Of a stretch of DNA of 64,000 bases, positions 53,629-62,852 are shown piece after piece. The stretch is from the NCBI RefSeq assembly GCF_003182155.1, contig NZ_QGTG01000003.1, positions 1-64,000 on the forward strand, in the 5' to 3' direction. The stretch's first letter is position 1, and each line of letters starts with the position of its first letter. Under the pieces are notes generated by a model. That model was not told where the DNA came from, did not search any database, and saw nothing but the letters and a program-made list of their open reading frames with translations. The position numbers were made by a program, and so were the translations under genes. Source of the DNA: Chitinophaga sp. S165. Its GTDB lineage: Bacteria; Bacteroidota; Bacteroidia; Chitinophagales; Chitinophagaceae.

Positions 53629-54174
53629 ATGCGTTTCATTAAATTATTATTGTTAAGTGCTCTTTGTTTCGGGGTATTGATATTTCTTATTTCCCTATTA
53701 CTCCCCTCAAAGGCGATCGTTGAACGTTCCGGTGTGATAGATGCTCCTTTGCCGATCGTATATTCCGAGATCAATAATCTGAATACCTGGCCGGAATGGA
53801 ATCCGTGGGCTGCTCCCGGCGTTGCGTCTAACATTGAATATTCAAATCCCGCTGTAGGGCAGGGCGCCTATTATACCTGGTCTGGCATGCAACAGGAGAA
53901 ACCTGTGTCAGGTAAAGTATTTATCAGGGAAAGCGCACCGTCAAAAGGTGTTTTTTATAACATGGAGTTCAACGCCATGAAGCCGATATCGGCAGCATTT
54001 GATCTGAAGCCCTCAGTTGATGGTAAAGGCACCGTAATCCGGTGGCGGCTGGAAACACACCTGGGCTTGCTGCCATGGTGGAAACTGAGAGGTTTCCTTG
54101 CCGATAAGCTGACAGGACCGCAACTGGAAGATGGGTTGACGAAACTGAAGAGCATCTGCGAAAAGAAAAAATAA
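53629..54174 (+). CDS. SRPBCC family protein, paralogue of the preceding gene
   Basis: A 181-residue protein with an N-terminal helix (about 5-24), then the same fold: VYSEINNLNTWPEWNPWAAPG, GQGAYYTWSG and TVIRWRLETHLG. The pair arose by tandem duplication and is co-transcribed with a 2-nt gap. The bound ligand is unknown. Confidence 0.8.
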   Translation: MRFIKLLLLSALCFGVLIFLISLLLPSKAIVERSGVIDAPLPIVYSEINNLNTWPEWNPWAAPGVASNIEYSNPAVGQGAYYTWSGMQQEKPVSGKVFIRESAPSKGVFYNMEFNAMKPISAAFDLKPSVDGKGTVIRWRLETHLGLLPWWKLRGFLADKLTGPQLEDGLTKLKSICEKKK

Positions 54175-54262
54175 GCAGTCCGAATTGTTATGAGTGGTAA
54201 GCCTGGTATGGATGAAAGAATGTATTTTTCGTAAAATTCAGAACAGTAAAACAACTACGACT

Positions 54263-54760
54263 ATGAAACACGTTCTATTAGTTTTAGCAATACTGGCAGG
54301 AACAACAGGTTTTGTATCTGCACAGGAAAAAGCACCAAAAAGTCCACGTATAACTGCTGAAGGAAATAACGTTAAGGTAGCTTACGGACAACCATCAAAA
54401 AGAGGCAGGGTTATCTTCGGAGAGCTGGTGCCTTACGGTAAAGTATGGCGTTTAGGCGCTAACGAGGCTACTGAGATCACCTTTGCTAAAGACGGCAGCT
54501 TCGGGGGCAAACCTGTAAAAGCAGGTACTTACACTTTATTTACTATTCCTGAGGCTAACGAATGGACATTCGTGCTGAACAGCTCACTGAAGCAGTGGGG
54601 TGCTTATGAGTACGATAAGATCAAAGACAAGGACGTACTGCAGGTAAAAGCGAAAGCCGGCAAAACCAGCGCACCGGTTGAAAAGCTGACAATCACTGTG
54701 CCTTCAAACAAGTTAGTGGTAGAATGGGATAACACCCACGTTGAAGTACCAGTAAAATAA
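54263..54760 (+). CDS. DUF2911 family exported protein
   Basis: A 165-residue protein from the ATG at 54263, chosen because the signal peptide (ending TTGFVSAQ) follows. The DUF2911 motif YGQPSKRGRVIFGELVPYGKVWRLGANEATEI (about 37-68) is complete, then GTYTLFTIP. It is a beta-sandwich protein of the periplasm or surface with unknown function. Confidence 0.9.
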   Translation: MKHVLLVLAILAGTTGFVSAQEKAPKSPRITAEGNNVKVAYGQPSKRGRVIFGELVPYGKVWRLGANEATEITFAKDGSFGGKPVKAGTYTLFTIPEANEWTFVLNSSLKQWGAYEYDKIKDKDVLQVKAKAGKTSAPVEKLTITVPSNKLVVEWDNTHVEVPVK

Positions 54761-54772
54761 GTACAGACATTA

Positions 54773-54818
54773 TTCAATAAAAAAGCCCCCGCTTATAAAC
54801 GGGGGCTTTTTTATTGAA
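54773..54818. terminator. Bidirectional terminator with 19-bp stem
   Basis: The arms 54773-54791 and 54800-54818 are exact reverse complements, with core GCCCCCG/CGGGGGC flanked by A and T runs, between convergent genes. Confidence 0.9.
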
Positions 54819-54825
54819 TATCCTT

Positions 54826-56148
54826 TTATGCGGGATGCATCATGCTTTTCATACGTGCGTCACCGGTCATTATTTTTGCTTTCAGATCGCTCAGGATGGA
54901 GTATAAACCGAAGTAGGTACGGTTTACGTATAGTGAGTGCCTGGAACCTCTCGCTACCTTAGAATCTCTCACTTCTTTCAGGTTGTAGAGGTAATCCATG
55001 TAAGCATAGATCTCGGCAAAATAAGATTCATCACCGAAGTCAAACTCTTCCAGTGTAAAAGGAAGGGTGAGCATATCGATCATTTTCTGGAAAAGGCCGG
55101 AGAAGAAAACCACTTCTTTCTCGGTATCGCTCGGGTGGATCATTTCCAGCGCTGTATAGATCTCTTTGCGTCTTCTTTCGTCCTTTAATATTTCTTTATC
55201 GACCAGGAGGAAGTAGTTGGTGTAGAAATCTTCCGGAATTTCCTTTATACAACCAAAGTCGAATACGCCAACGGTACCATCGTCGCGCATCAGGAAGTTG
55301 CCGGGATGGGGATCTGCATGTACCTTTTTCAACTGATGGACCTGGAACTGATAAAAATCCCACAGTGCCTGACCGATCTTGTTACGTGCTTCCTGTGATG
55401 GATTACGTTGCAGGAATTCTTTCAGGTGGAAGCCTTTCAGCCAGTCCATCGTAATGATCCTGTCGCTGGACAGTTCGGGGTAATATTTGGGGAAGACCAG
55501 ATTGGGAATATGAGCACATTGTGCCGATACTTCCATGGAGCGTTTCAGTTCCAGGTGATAATCTGTTTCTTCCAGCAGTTTACCTTCTATTTCTTCGAAA
55601 TATTTATCCATGTCCACTTCGTTCATGCCTACAATGCGGATCGCAAAAGGCTTAACGATGCGGAGGTCGGATTTTACGCTATTGGCTACGCCGGGATACT
55701 GGATCTTTATAGCCAGTTCCTTGCCCCATTTAGTGGCTTTATGTACCTGTCCGATACTTGCGGCATTAGATGCCTGCATATCAAAGGTATCATAAAGCTG
55801 AGAGGGCGATTTACCCAGGGTCTTGACGAAGGTATTGATGACCAGAGGACCGGAAAGGGGAGGTGCGCTATACTGTGACATGGCAAAACGTTCGGTATAG
55901 GCTTTAGGTAGCATGCCCTTGTCCATACTGAGCATCTGCGCTACTTTCAGTGCGCTTCCTTTCAGGTTGCTGAGCGTATCATAAATGTCTTCTGCATTAT
56001 CGGCATGGAGCTCTTCCCTGCTGATGGAAGGATCTATGAGTTTCTTTGTATAATGTTTGAGGTAGTTGGTACCGACCTTTAATCCTGTTGTTACAAATTT
56101 GCTGGCACGTTCTACTTTACCGGTAGGGATGTTCGTCTGTTCTTTCAT
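54826..56148 (-). CDS. ABC1/UbiB (AarF) family atypical kinase
   Basis: A 440-residue protein from the ATG at 56148; the longer start at 56202 overlaps the upstream gene's end and is less likely. The N-terminal extension has LKVAQMLSMDKGMLP, where the usual KxGQ motif reads KVAQ. The A-rich loop is NAASIGQVHKA, the ion-pair Lys is in LAIKIQYPG, then HADPHPGNF (catalytic Asp region) and VGVFDFGCI. Relatives support quinone or lipid metabolism. It is 7 nt after a TetR-like gene, and the pair recurs in Bacteroidota. Confidence 0.88.
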   Translation of the reverse strand: MKEQTNIPTGKVERASKFVTTGLKVGTNYLKHYTKKLIDPSISREELHADNAEDIYDTLSNLKGSALKVAQMLSMDKGMLPKAYTERFAMSQYSAPPLSGPLVINTFVKTLGKSPSQLYDTFDMQASNAASIGQVHKATKWGKELAIKIQYPGVANSVKSDLRIVKPFAIRIVGMNEVDMDKYFEEIEGKLLEETDYHLELKRSMEVSAQCAHIPNLVFPKYYPELSSDRIITMDWLKGFHLKEFLQRNPSQEARNKIGQALWDFYQFQVHQLKKVHADPHPGNFLMRDDGTVGVFDFGCIKEIPEDFYTNYFLLVDKEILKDERRRKEIYTALEMIHPSDTEKEVVFFSGLFQKMIDMLTLPFTLEEFDFGDESYFAEIYAYMDYLYNLKEVRDSKVARGSRHSLYVNRTYFGLYSILSDLKAKIMTGDARMKSMMHPA

Positions 56149-56155
56149 CACTGTT

Positions 56156-56782
56156 TTATTTCCTTGCAAACATGAATTTTCCGAAGTCCAGGAGGCTGTC
56201 AAGCGTATTGGAACTGATCAGCTGGAAGCTGAGGTTTACCGCTTTTTCTATGGCAGCATCTGTCATTTCGAAGCGTTCACTGTCATCGTTTGTCCAGTAG
56301 CGCAGCACGAAGAGCGCCTGTAACCAGAAGCCGTGTACATATTGGTCTGAGATGTATTTACGTTCTTTGATCTCGCCGGTCTGATATCCTTCTTTGATCA
56401 GATCACGGATATAGTCGTAGAATGCGATACGGAAAGATTCCAATCTGTCCAGGTGTAATCCAGGTACGAGGTATTTATCTTTCTGCTGCAGGATATAACT
56501 TCTGTTGTCGCGCAGTTGCTGTACCCAGAGAAAATAGAAGGTGAGTAATTTTTCACGGGAGGAATAGTTCCTGTAGATCTCATCTTCTTTTAACTGTTCT
56601 ACGGTATCCTGGAAGAAAGAAAGCCATATATCTTTTTCCAGTGCATCAAAGGACGAGTAGCTGTCATAAAAGGCCCTTTCGGTTACTTCCAGCTGTTGGC
56701 AGAAGGTGTACACTGAAACAGGTCTTTTACCATTTTCCAGCCAGTAAGTTTTATAAGCGTCGCGAATGAGTTTTTTGTCCAT
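56156..56782 (-). CDS. TetR-like regulator
   Basis: A 208-residue helical protein from the ATG at 56782 (56839 is a longer option). The N-terminal helix-turn-helix region is VSVYTFCQQLEVTERAFYDSYSSFDALEKDIW (about 22-53), the TetR pattern. The rest is an all-helical ligand domain. CAAATTTA (56852-56859), read on the minus strand as TAAATTTG, fits a -7 element. It is translationally close to the ABC1 kinase gene and may regulate it, or it may act as a lipid-linked partner. Confidence 0.75.
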   Translation of the reverse strand: MDKKLIRDAYKTYWLENGKRPVSVYTFCQQLEVTERAFYDSYSSFDALEKDIWLSFFQDTVEQLKEDEIYRNYSSREKLLTFYFLWVQQLRDNRSYILQQKDKYLVPGLHLDRLESFRIAFYDYIRDLIKEGYQTGEIKERKYISDQYVHGFWLQALFVLRYWTNDDSERFEMTDAAIEKAVNLSFQLISSNTLDSLLDFGKFMFARK

Positions 56783-56902
56783 GATCCAGGGTTTAGTGCG
56801 TAAGTAATTACATGACAGCGGGCTATATAAGTTGGACATAGTCAGCTATTACAAATTTACGCCACAAACGCCGGATAAAGATCATTTTTGCGGGCCTGAC
56901 TG

Positions 56903-59716
56903 TTAAGAATTCCCTAAATCGGCGGGCTGCTCTTTTTCATCAAGCTGATGTACTGAAATCCTGCCTTTTTCGTCCACGAGCACTACTTCGCCCGGTTCGC
57001 CGGTAGGGAGTATATATAATACGGGCGCAGCAGTTCTGATGTGTGTTTTTAATACCGGTTCCAGCGGTTTAGTCACGTCGTACACAATAGCTGTCGAGTG
57101 ACTAAGCGGCGCGATCACCAGGTATTTGCCGGAAACGAACTGCCCGCTCCTGACAATAATATCATCAGCGAATTTCTGTGTATAAATATCATCTCTGTAA
57201 TTGACGACCATCAGGCATCCTTTCGTGATCGCCGCCATCATCGTTTGACCGTTGTTACCCTGAATGCCGGTAAGATACCTGATTTCCTCGCCAAGTTCTA
57301 TAGAAAGGCCAGTTCCTTTCCGCCCCACTATGTAAATTTTTCCGGCCCTGGAGAAGTAATAACCTCCGGATCCCAGCAGCGGTACGGGACTACCTGGCAC
57401 CTGCATGTGTACACGCGTATCATCTATGCAATAATGAAGGCTACCTTCAAATGAATTGCTAATGAGCACAGCACTGGTTTCCCGGTCAACATAGACCATG
57501 ACAGGATTAGCCTGATCATCGAGGGTCATCCCGAGCATTGCCGCCATATAACCGGCCGGATAGTCGGTAGTATCGAGGATGACTTTTCCTCCGAAAGGCT
57601 TTTCTGAACGGATCGTCAATTTTCCTAAGTCAATTCTTCTGGAGTCGCTTATGAGACGGAGGAGCTTGGTTCCGCTCCTTGAAGCGTCATTTTCAGAGAA
57701 CCAGGCGGTGAGGTGCTCGGCGTTAATGTCTTTCACAGACATATGCGGTAATTGCCAGGAATAGTATTTCTGCGCACCCTGAGGCGTCATTCGCAGCACG
57801 TATAGCGTATTGCCGTACGTTCCTGCAAAAAGGAGCTGTTTTTTAATCACGGTGGCTGCCAGCCATTGTATATGCTGTTCCAGCTGGAAGCTGATCTTTA
57901 TATCGGAGACCGGCCCTGATTCCTCTTGGTTTTGCCGGGCACTATAGCGGTAAATATCAGCAGGCAGCTCTTTGTCGTCAGGTATCAGCTTTTTCAGGAT
58001 AGCCATTTTTTGCTCATTACCTGCAGCAATCTGCGGACTGATAATTTCATAGACCACATCTGTAATGGTATGTTGAGCAGCGGGGGGCATCAGCGACCGG
58101 ACATTGAATAGAACTTCTATCAGACCGTCCTTTTTATTTTCCGGGGTTTCCTGCTCGTAGATCCTGCGTATTTTATCAGGGATGCTGTTTTCATCCAACA
58201 CTCTTGAAAGCTGGAAGTATTGTGTCAGACAGGTGACGGCTTTGTTATCGTGATGCCAGCCTTTCAGCAATACATCTACAGCTTCTTCAGTTCTGCCACA
58301 CTTGTATTGCAGGATGCGGGCCGCCTCCAGGTGATTATTCTGCAGACCCGCCTCATGGACTGCCAGCCGGAAATATTGTTCCGCGGCAGTGTCTTGTGAT
58401 AGTTGTCTGTATAAGTCGCCTGTCTTTTCAAATCTATCAAGTTCTTTGTAGATGCTGATAGCATCCAGCAGCAATCCGGCTTTCTCAAAACATTCGGCAG
58501 CTCTTATTGGCAGATTGAGGTTGTTCCGGTACAGTGCAGCTGCTTCATGGTAGAACTGTCCCTCTTCCAGCACGGTTGCTGCCTTGTGCAGATTTCCAAG
58601 CAGGTGCGCATAGATGTAAGCGGTTTTCCTGTAGTCGCCCTGATCCAGCGCCTTTTGGGCCATCAGTTCGTATTTTTGGACTAGCTGCATGCTGAAATCA
58701 TCCGAAGCAACCCAGGTACTAACGGGACCATTGCTATACAATTTCCTGAGGTTGAAATCGGTGTCCTGTCTTCTAAGGGAATCTGACTGCGGGGCAGCAC
58801 CTCTGCCCGGTGTGGCACTGCCGCCAATCGGGATAGCATATTTCAGGGCTTCATCTCCGTCTTTGTCAAACATTTTCAGGAGACGGTCCAATTCACTTTG
58901 TCTACGTTCATCAAGGTCCTTTATTTTTCTTTCGAGCCATTTCCGGAGCCTTGTTATGAAGCCTTCTTTTCCGATTGCTACCGGCTTCCCATTTGCGGTG
59001 GATGCGCCGAAACCTGTATCCTCTGCTGAAATGGTTTTTACGAACCTGTGGGGCCAGATCAGGGAGAGGATGCTTACAAAACCAAGTATGACAAGCAGCA
59101 GTAGTTTAACGAACAGATCAAGCATGCGAAAAAGCATGCTTGTGCGGGGCTTCTTGCCTGGCAGTTCAGATAGTGGTCTTATTGTTTCACCATTGTTAAG
59201 CAGGCCTGCAAGGTCTGTACCGGGAGGCATATCAACACTGATGGATTGCAATAAGGCCAGCGGAGGCATGCCGGGATGTGCATGGTCCCAGTTTTTTTTG
59301 ATGGCTTGTCCGGCGGAAAGAAAACGGCTTAGTTGCAGTTTATCATCTTCATTAAAACCTACAAAACCTATTGCGGGATGGAATACCTGGAGGTCCCATA
59401 TGAGCAATTCCTTCATTTCTGCAACAGAAAGTTCCGATGTAAGCGTTGCATTTACCGGAATGTAGAGATTCCCGTTAATAGCGGTATAAGGATGGTTTAT
59501 TTTTCCATTTGCAGGCAGCTGGTCATGGAAGATGACCAGCAGTCCGCCGGGCGTTATGCTGCTTTTGTGTTCGGGTAACAGGAAACAGGTCAGCCCTTTC
59601 AGGGATATCTGCCAGTCGCTCATTTCACGGAACCATTGTTCCGGGGAATTACCACGGAGGAAGGCAGCATTTGTTCTGTGCCTGATTTGCGGGTCATATG
59701 ACAGCTGCAGTTCCAT
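56903..59716 (-). CDS. bpX6-like TPR/beta-propeller protein of a MoxR-vWA ternary system
   Basis: A 937-residue protein. The N-terminal domain (1-180) has FLRGNSPEQWFREM and TPGGLLVIFHDQLP, which I match to the bpX6-type domain. A transmembrane helix follows at about 200-222, then a helical linker, a TPR-like alpha-solenoid (about 330-590, with repeated ALDQGDYRKTAYIYAHL, GLLLDAISIYKELDRFEKTGDLYRQL units) and a C-terminal beta-propeller (about 600-925). It starts 23 nt inside the end of the upstream vWA gene. It is likely the membrane-anchored, partner-binding subunit of the system. Confidence 0.75.
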   Translation of the reverse strand: MELQLSYDPQIRHRTNAAFLRGNSPEQWFREMSDWQISLKGLTCFLLPEHKSSITPGGLLVIFHDQLPANGKINHPYTAINGNLYIPVNATLTSELSVAEMKELLIWDLQVFHPAIGFVGFNEDDKLQLSRFLSAGQAIKKNWDHAHPGMPPLALLQSISVDMPPGTDLAGLLNNGETIRPLSELPGKKPRTSMLFRMLDLFVKLLLLVILGFVSILSLIWPHRFVKTISAEDTGFGASTANGKPVAIGKEGFITRLRKWLERKIKDLDERRQSELDRLLKMFDKDGDEALKYAIPIGGSATPGRGAAPQSDSLRRQDTDFNLRKLYSNGPVSTWVASDDFSMQLVQKYELMAQKALDQGDYRKTAYIYAHLLGNLHKAATVLEEGQFYHEAAALYRNNLNLPIRAAECFEKAGLLLDAISIYKELDRFEKTGDLYRQLSQDTAAEQYFRLAVHEAGLQNNHLEAARILQYKCGRTEEAVDVLLKGWHHDNKAVTCLTQYFQLSRVLDENSIPDKIRRIYEQETPENKKDGLIEVLFNVRSLMPPAAQHTITDVVYEIISPQIAAGNEQKMAILKKLIPDDKELPADIYRYSARQNQEESGPVSDIKISFQLEQHIQWLAATVIKKQLLFAGTYGNTLYVLRMTPQGAQKYYSWQLPHMSVKDINAEHLTAWFSENDASRSGTKLLRLISDSRRIDLGKLTIRSEKPFGGKVILDTTDYPAGYMAAMLGMTLDDQANPVMVYVDRETSAVLISNSFEGSLHYCIDDTRVHMQVPGSPVPLLGSGGYYFSRAGKIYIVGRKGTGLSIELGEEIRYLTGIQGNNGQTMMAAITKGCLMVVNYRDDIYTQKFADDIIVRSGQFVSGKYLVIAPLSHSTAIVYDVTKPLEPVLKTHIRTAAPVLYILPTGEPGEVVLVDEKGRISVHQLDEKEQPADLGNS

Positions 59717-62147
59717 GTTGTTGAATTATGTCGATGAATGGTTTTATATATTTTTCATGAAAGGTCAATACGTCTACGACCTTGTCTTCACTTGCTCTGA
59801 AATACGGTGAGCCGCAAATGGCGCCATCAGATGCCCAGCAACCGGTGGGTTGGCCGATAACAAGTACGATCGTCACTTCTGCCAGGAGCTTATTGGAACT
59901 ACGGAGGTGCAACATATGCCTGTATTGATCAAACCATACTTCACTGCCATCGGGCCAGCAATACCTAGAAATGTTTTTTTTGATGTCGGGCAGTTCGATG
60001 AGCTCTTTTTTATCATGCATGCTACGACGAAGCGTTATGTCATTTGTGTAGGACAGTTCTACGCTATTTGTGAGAAATCTTATCGTATGTTTATTAACGA
60101 TGATAGTTCCATTCTGGGTTATCTCCAGGCGCTTGATACTATTGATCGTATTATAGGACTTCCAGTGGGTACTCATGAGATTCATACCTGTTTCCTGATC
60201 CATCTTTTTTAGCATTTCCTGTGTGAGACCTGTGGTTGAATTCATCACTCCGGAACGGACATCTATGGATACAATAGTGTAGGGTGATGAGATACAGGTA
60301 AGGAAAGCGCCATCTTTAAAAGGCGCATGTATGATGCTCTTGCGCCCTATTGCCGGAATCGAAGCATTGTGCTTTACTTTCTGAGATGTAAGCCGATGTG
60401 TATTTCTGTTGAAATGGCAGAGCGACAGATGTTCGCTACCCTTGACCTGGAAAAGGATATGGAAAAACTCGTTATCCAGACCGAAGAAATATTGATGGGC
60501 GTCGGGAAAGTTTGCGGTTATTTCAATAGCACCTTTACCACGTTGCCACATGAATAACAGTTGCCTGTGTTTGGTAATAGCAAGACCGCCTGCTTCTTTT
60601 TCAGAATAACTATGCCGCTCGGCAAGATTAGATAGCTGTTGCGGAATAAAAAGCGGGAAAGATTCCGTTTGCAAAAATGCCGGGAAGCTTGCCCAGTCCA
60701 GCTTTTGTTGGACTGGCTGTGGCCGCAATTTCGGGGCTACAAGCATTTCCAGGTTGATCTTCGCGGTGCTTAACAGTTTGCGATGACCGGCAGTATATCT
60801 GTACAGCTGCATTCTACCGTCTCTATTTACTGTGATCACGAAGCCGTCAGTTTTACGCAGTGTTGCGAAAGCATGTTGAAAGGCAGGTGTAAGGAAAAGA
60901 TCATCGCCGGTAATGAGAAAATATTCCTGACGCCCTTTCAGGGAATAGTCGTTCGTAAAGGCCGACAACGCTGCGCCACTATGCAGTACAGGTGATAAGC
61001 GTTGCATCGCTGCAATGATCTCTTCTTTGGAAGATAGTATGATCGGTTCATAAGTATCTCCCAGTAATGCAAAAGATAATATCTCTGCTTTCTGCTTATT
61101 GTCAATGGCGCATGCCAGTGCTGCTGCCATTTCCAGTATATGAGGTGTTCCCCAGGTTTTGATGCTTTTATCGATCAGTATAAAACGTTGTCCGGGTTCA
61201 TCGTCCGGTAGTTCTTCCCGGCGAAGATAGAGTGCTTCATTATTGGCAAGTCTTGCCATCAGCGTTTCATCTTCCTGTGCCAGTTCACTGAGCAGCAGCC
61301 GGTCGAAGTTACCTTTATTGGTAATGTCGGACACGCCGCCCACTAAAGTCTCACTATATCCTTTTGTATGCATGGGCAGATGCAGCGCTGCGATGAGACG
61401 TTGTGTCAGCAATGCGAGATGTGCTGTTTGTTTATCATCAGCCAGTATTTGCAACAGGTCATCGCCTTGCGCAGGTTTTGGAAGATCGGGAGGTATGTCT
61501 ACAGGTGCGGGCGCCGGAGGTATCGGCGTAGCAATTGTATTCAGTTTATTTTGCAGGGTCTCAGCGTCGGGATATTGATGCAGTATTTGTGTGAGTATCC
61601 TGGTATCGGTCTCCAGCTGGGCAGTTGTGTCTTTATAATTGTCATGGGCTATCACATAGTCATAAGCACCGCGATCAAGAATGTTGAGCATTTCCTTTGC
61701 TGTGTCTCCCTGAAAGAACGTCTCGATAGATTCAAAAAGCGTATTCAATAGCAATTCTCTTCGGGTTCCCTTCCAATACTCCCGGGGCAACGGACGAAGC
61801 AGGTCAAGAAAGTTGGTGATGACCATCTTGTACTTTTCTACCCTATATTCAAAAGGTCCTTTACCGCCGAGCAGATCGGAATACAGTGATTCCACATACC
61901 TGTGGAGAGACGCTTCAATCATATCGGAGCCGGGACTTGCTTTACCCGATGCAATGACAAGCAGAAAAGGTCCCAATGGCGGAAGGTGATTTTTTATCCG
62001 GAAAAGATCTATAAGCAATTCCTCTTTGTAGCAGATCGTTCCTCCGCCGTCAGTCCATTCAATCACCTGCCCTTCTTCCGCCCATCGCCAGAAGTAGTTT
62101 TTTGCAGCCCTGAAATATACTATAGCTGTATCTTGTATCTGGCCCAT
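59694..62147 (-). CDS. vWA and beta-propeller protein of a MoxR-vWA ternary system
   Basis: An 817-residue protein. The N-terminal helical domain (1-200) and a proline-rich hinge (about 207-227) precede a von Willebrand A domain (about 320-450). It starts GQRFILIDKSIKTWGTPHILEMAAALA, where the metal-site motif DxS is kept but the third position is Lys rather than Ser. The C-terminal part (about 500-810) is a beta-propeller with blades such as GGLAITKHRQLLFMWQRGKG. It begins directly after the stop of the bpX2-like gene with no gap. The vWA is expected to be remodelled by the MoxR ATPase. Confidence 0.78.
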   Translation of the reverse strand: MGQIQDTAIVYFRAAKNYFWRWAEEGQVIEWTDGGGTICYKEELLIDLFRIKNHLPPLGPFLLVIASGKASPGSDMIEASLHRYVESLYSDLLGGKGPFEYRVEKYKMVITNFLDLLRPLPREYWKGTRRELLLNTLFESIETFFQGDTAKEMLNILDRGAYDYVIAHDNYKDTTAQLETDTRILTQILHQYPDAETLQNKLNTIATPIPPAPAPVDIPPDLPKPAQGDDLLQILADDKQTAHLALLTQRLIAALHLPMHTKGYSETLVGGVSDITNKGNFDRLLLSELAQEDETLMARLANNEALYLRREELPDDEPGQRFILIDKSIKTWGTPHILEMAAALACAIDNKQKAEILSFALLGDTYEPIILSSKEEIIAAMQRLSPVLHSGAALSAFTNDYSLKGRQEYFLITGDDLFLTPAFQHAFATLRKTDGFVITVNRDGRMQLYRYTAGHRKLLSTAKINLEMLVAPKLRPQPVQQKLDWASFPAFLQTESFPLFIPQQLSNLAERHSYSEKEAGGLAITKHRQLLFMWQRGKGAIEITANFPDAHQYFFGLDNEFFHILFQVKGSEHLSLCHFNRNTHRLTSQKVKHNASIPAIGRKSIIHAPFKDGAFLTCISSPYTIVSIDVRSGVMNSTTGLTQEMLKKMDQETGMNLMSTHWKSYNTINSIKRLEITQNGTIIVNKHTIRFLTNSVELSYTNDITLRRSMHDKKELIELPDIKKNISRYCWPDGSEVWFDQYRHMLHLRSSNKLLAEVTIVLVIGQPTGCWASDGAICGSPYFRASEDKVVDVLTFHEKYIKPFIDIIQQHGTAAVI

Positions 62148-62852
62148 TTAAAAAGTGTTGGTGAGACGGATAGCGCTCCTGGAAGCGCGTACGAAACAGG
62201 TTCCGGGGATCTTCTCCCATTGTCCATCAGTATGAAAAAGAAGCAGTGTATCGCTCTCTGTCTTTGTAACAGATGAAATGAACTGCGCAATAGCAGGAGG
62301 ATCAAAGTCATATCCGGCAGGTAAGAGGATATGGTCCTGCAATGTAAATACACTACCTGGTACAGGTGGCAGCGGCGTACCAATGACCAGCACCTCTCCG
62401 GTTTCACATACGGCAAAGCTTAATCTTTGTAACCGGATAAGCGGTGCTGTATCAGCATATGTTTTCAAGTGCTGCAATGTTGTGAGTATCGCAAAGGGTT
62501 CTGCTGTATGGGCAACTGGCGATAGTTTCACAGCATATTTGCTGTCTGGGGTAGCAGGCATTGCAGACACCGGCAGCTCCACTTTTATAAAAGTGACAAT
62601 AGCTTCCCATGACATCTTTTTGAGCGTGTCGTGTGGTGTATGTTTTCCAGGCAGGAATAAACGTTCCTGCATATCTGCCAGGAAGGTCCTTTTTGCCGGC
62701 AAGTTACGGAGCTGTACCTGTGTTGTATCAGGCGGTATACCTCTTACCCAGATATCATCTCCGGCTATTGCCACCCGCAGGCCCGGCCAGGTACGTATAC
62801 TACCCAGGGCTAAGATATCGGCCATGGAGAGTACGATGATCATTTCTTTCAT
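62148..62852 (-). CDS. bpX2-like protein of a MoxR-vWA ternary system
   Basis: A 234-residue soluble protein. WVRGIPPDTTQVQLRNLPAK near the start (about 33-53), LFLPGKHTP, WEAIVTFIKVELP, the RLQRLSFAVCETGEVLVIGTPLPPVPG stretch (about 138-165) and ILLPAGYDFDPP fit the bpX2-type domain. The start overlaps the MoxR stop by 4 nt (ATGA), so translation is coupled. Function is unknown beyond membership of the ternary system. Confidence 0.75.
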   Translation of the reverse strand: MKEMIIVLSMADILALGSIRTWPGLRVAIAGDDIWVRGIPPDTTQVQLRNLPAKRTFLADMQERLFLPGKHTPHDTLKKMSWEAIVTFIKVELPVSAMPATPDSKYAVKLSPVAHTAEPFAILTTLQHLKTYADTAPLIRLQRLSFAVCETGEVLVIGTPLPPVPGSVFTLQDHILLPAGYDFDPPAIAQFISSVTKTESDTLLLFHTDGQWEKIPGTCFVRASRSAIRLTNTF

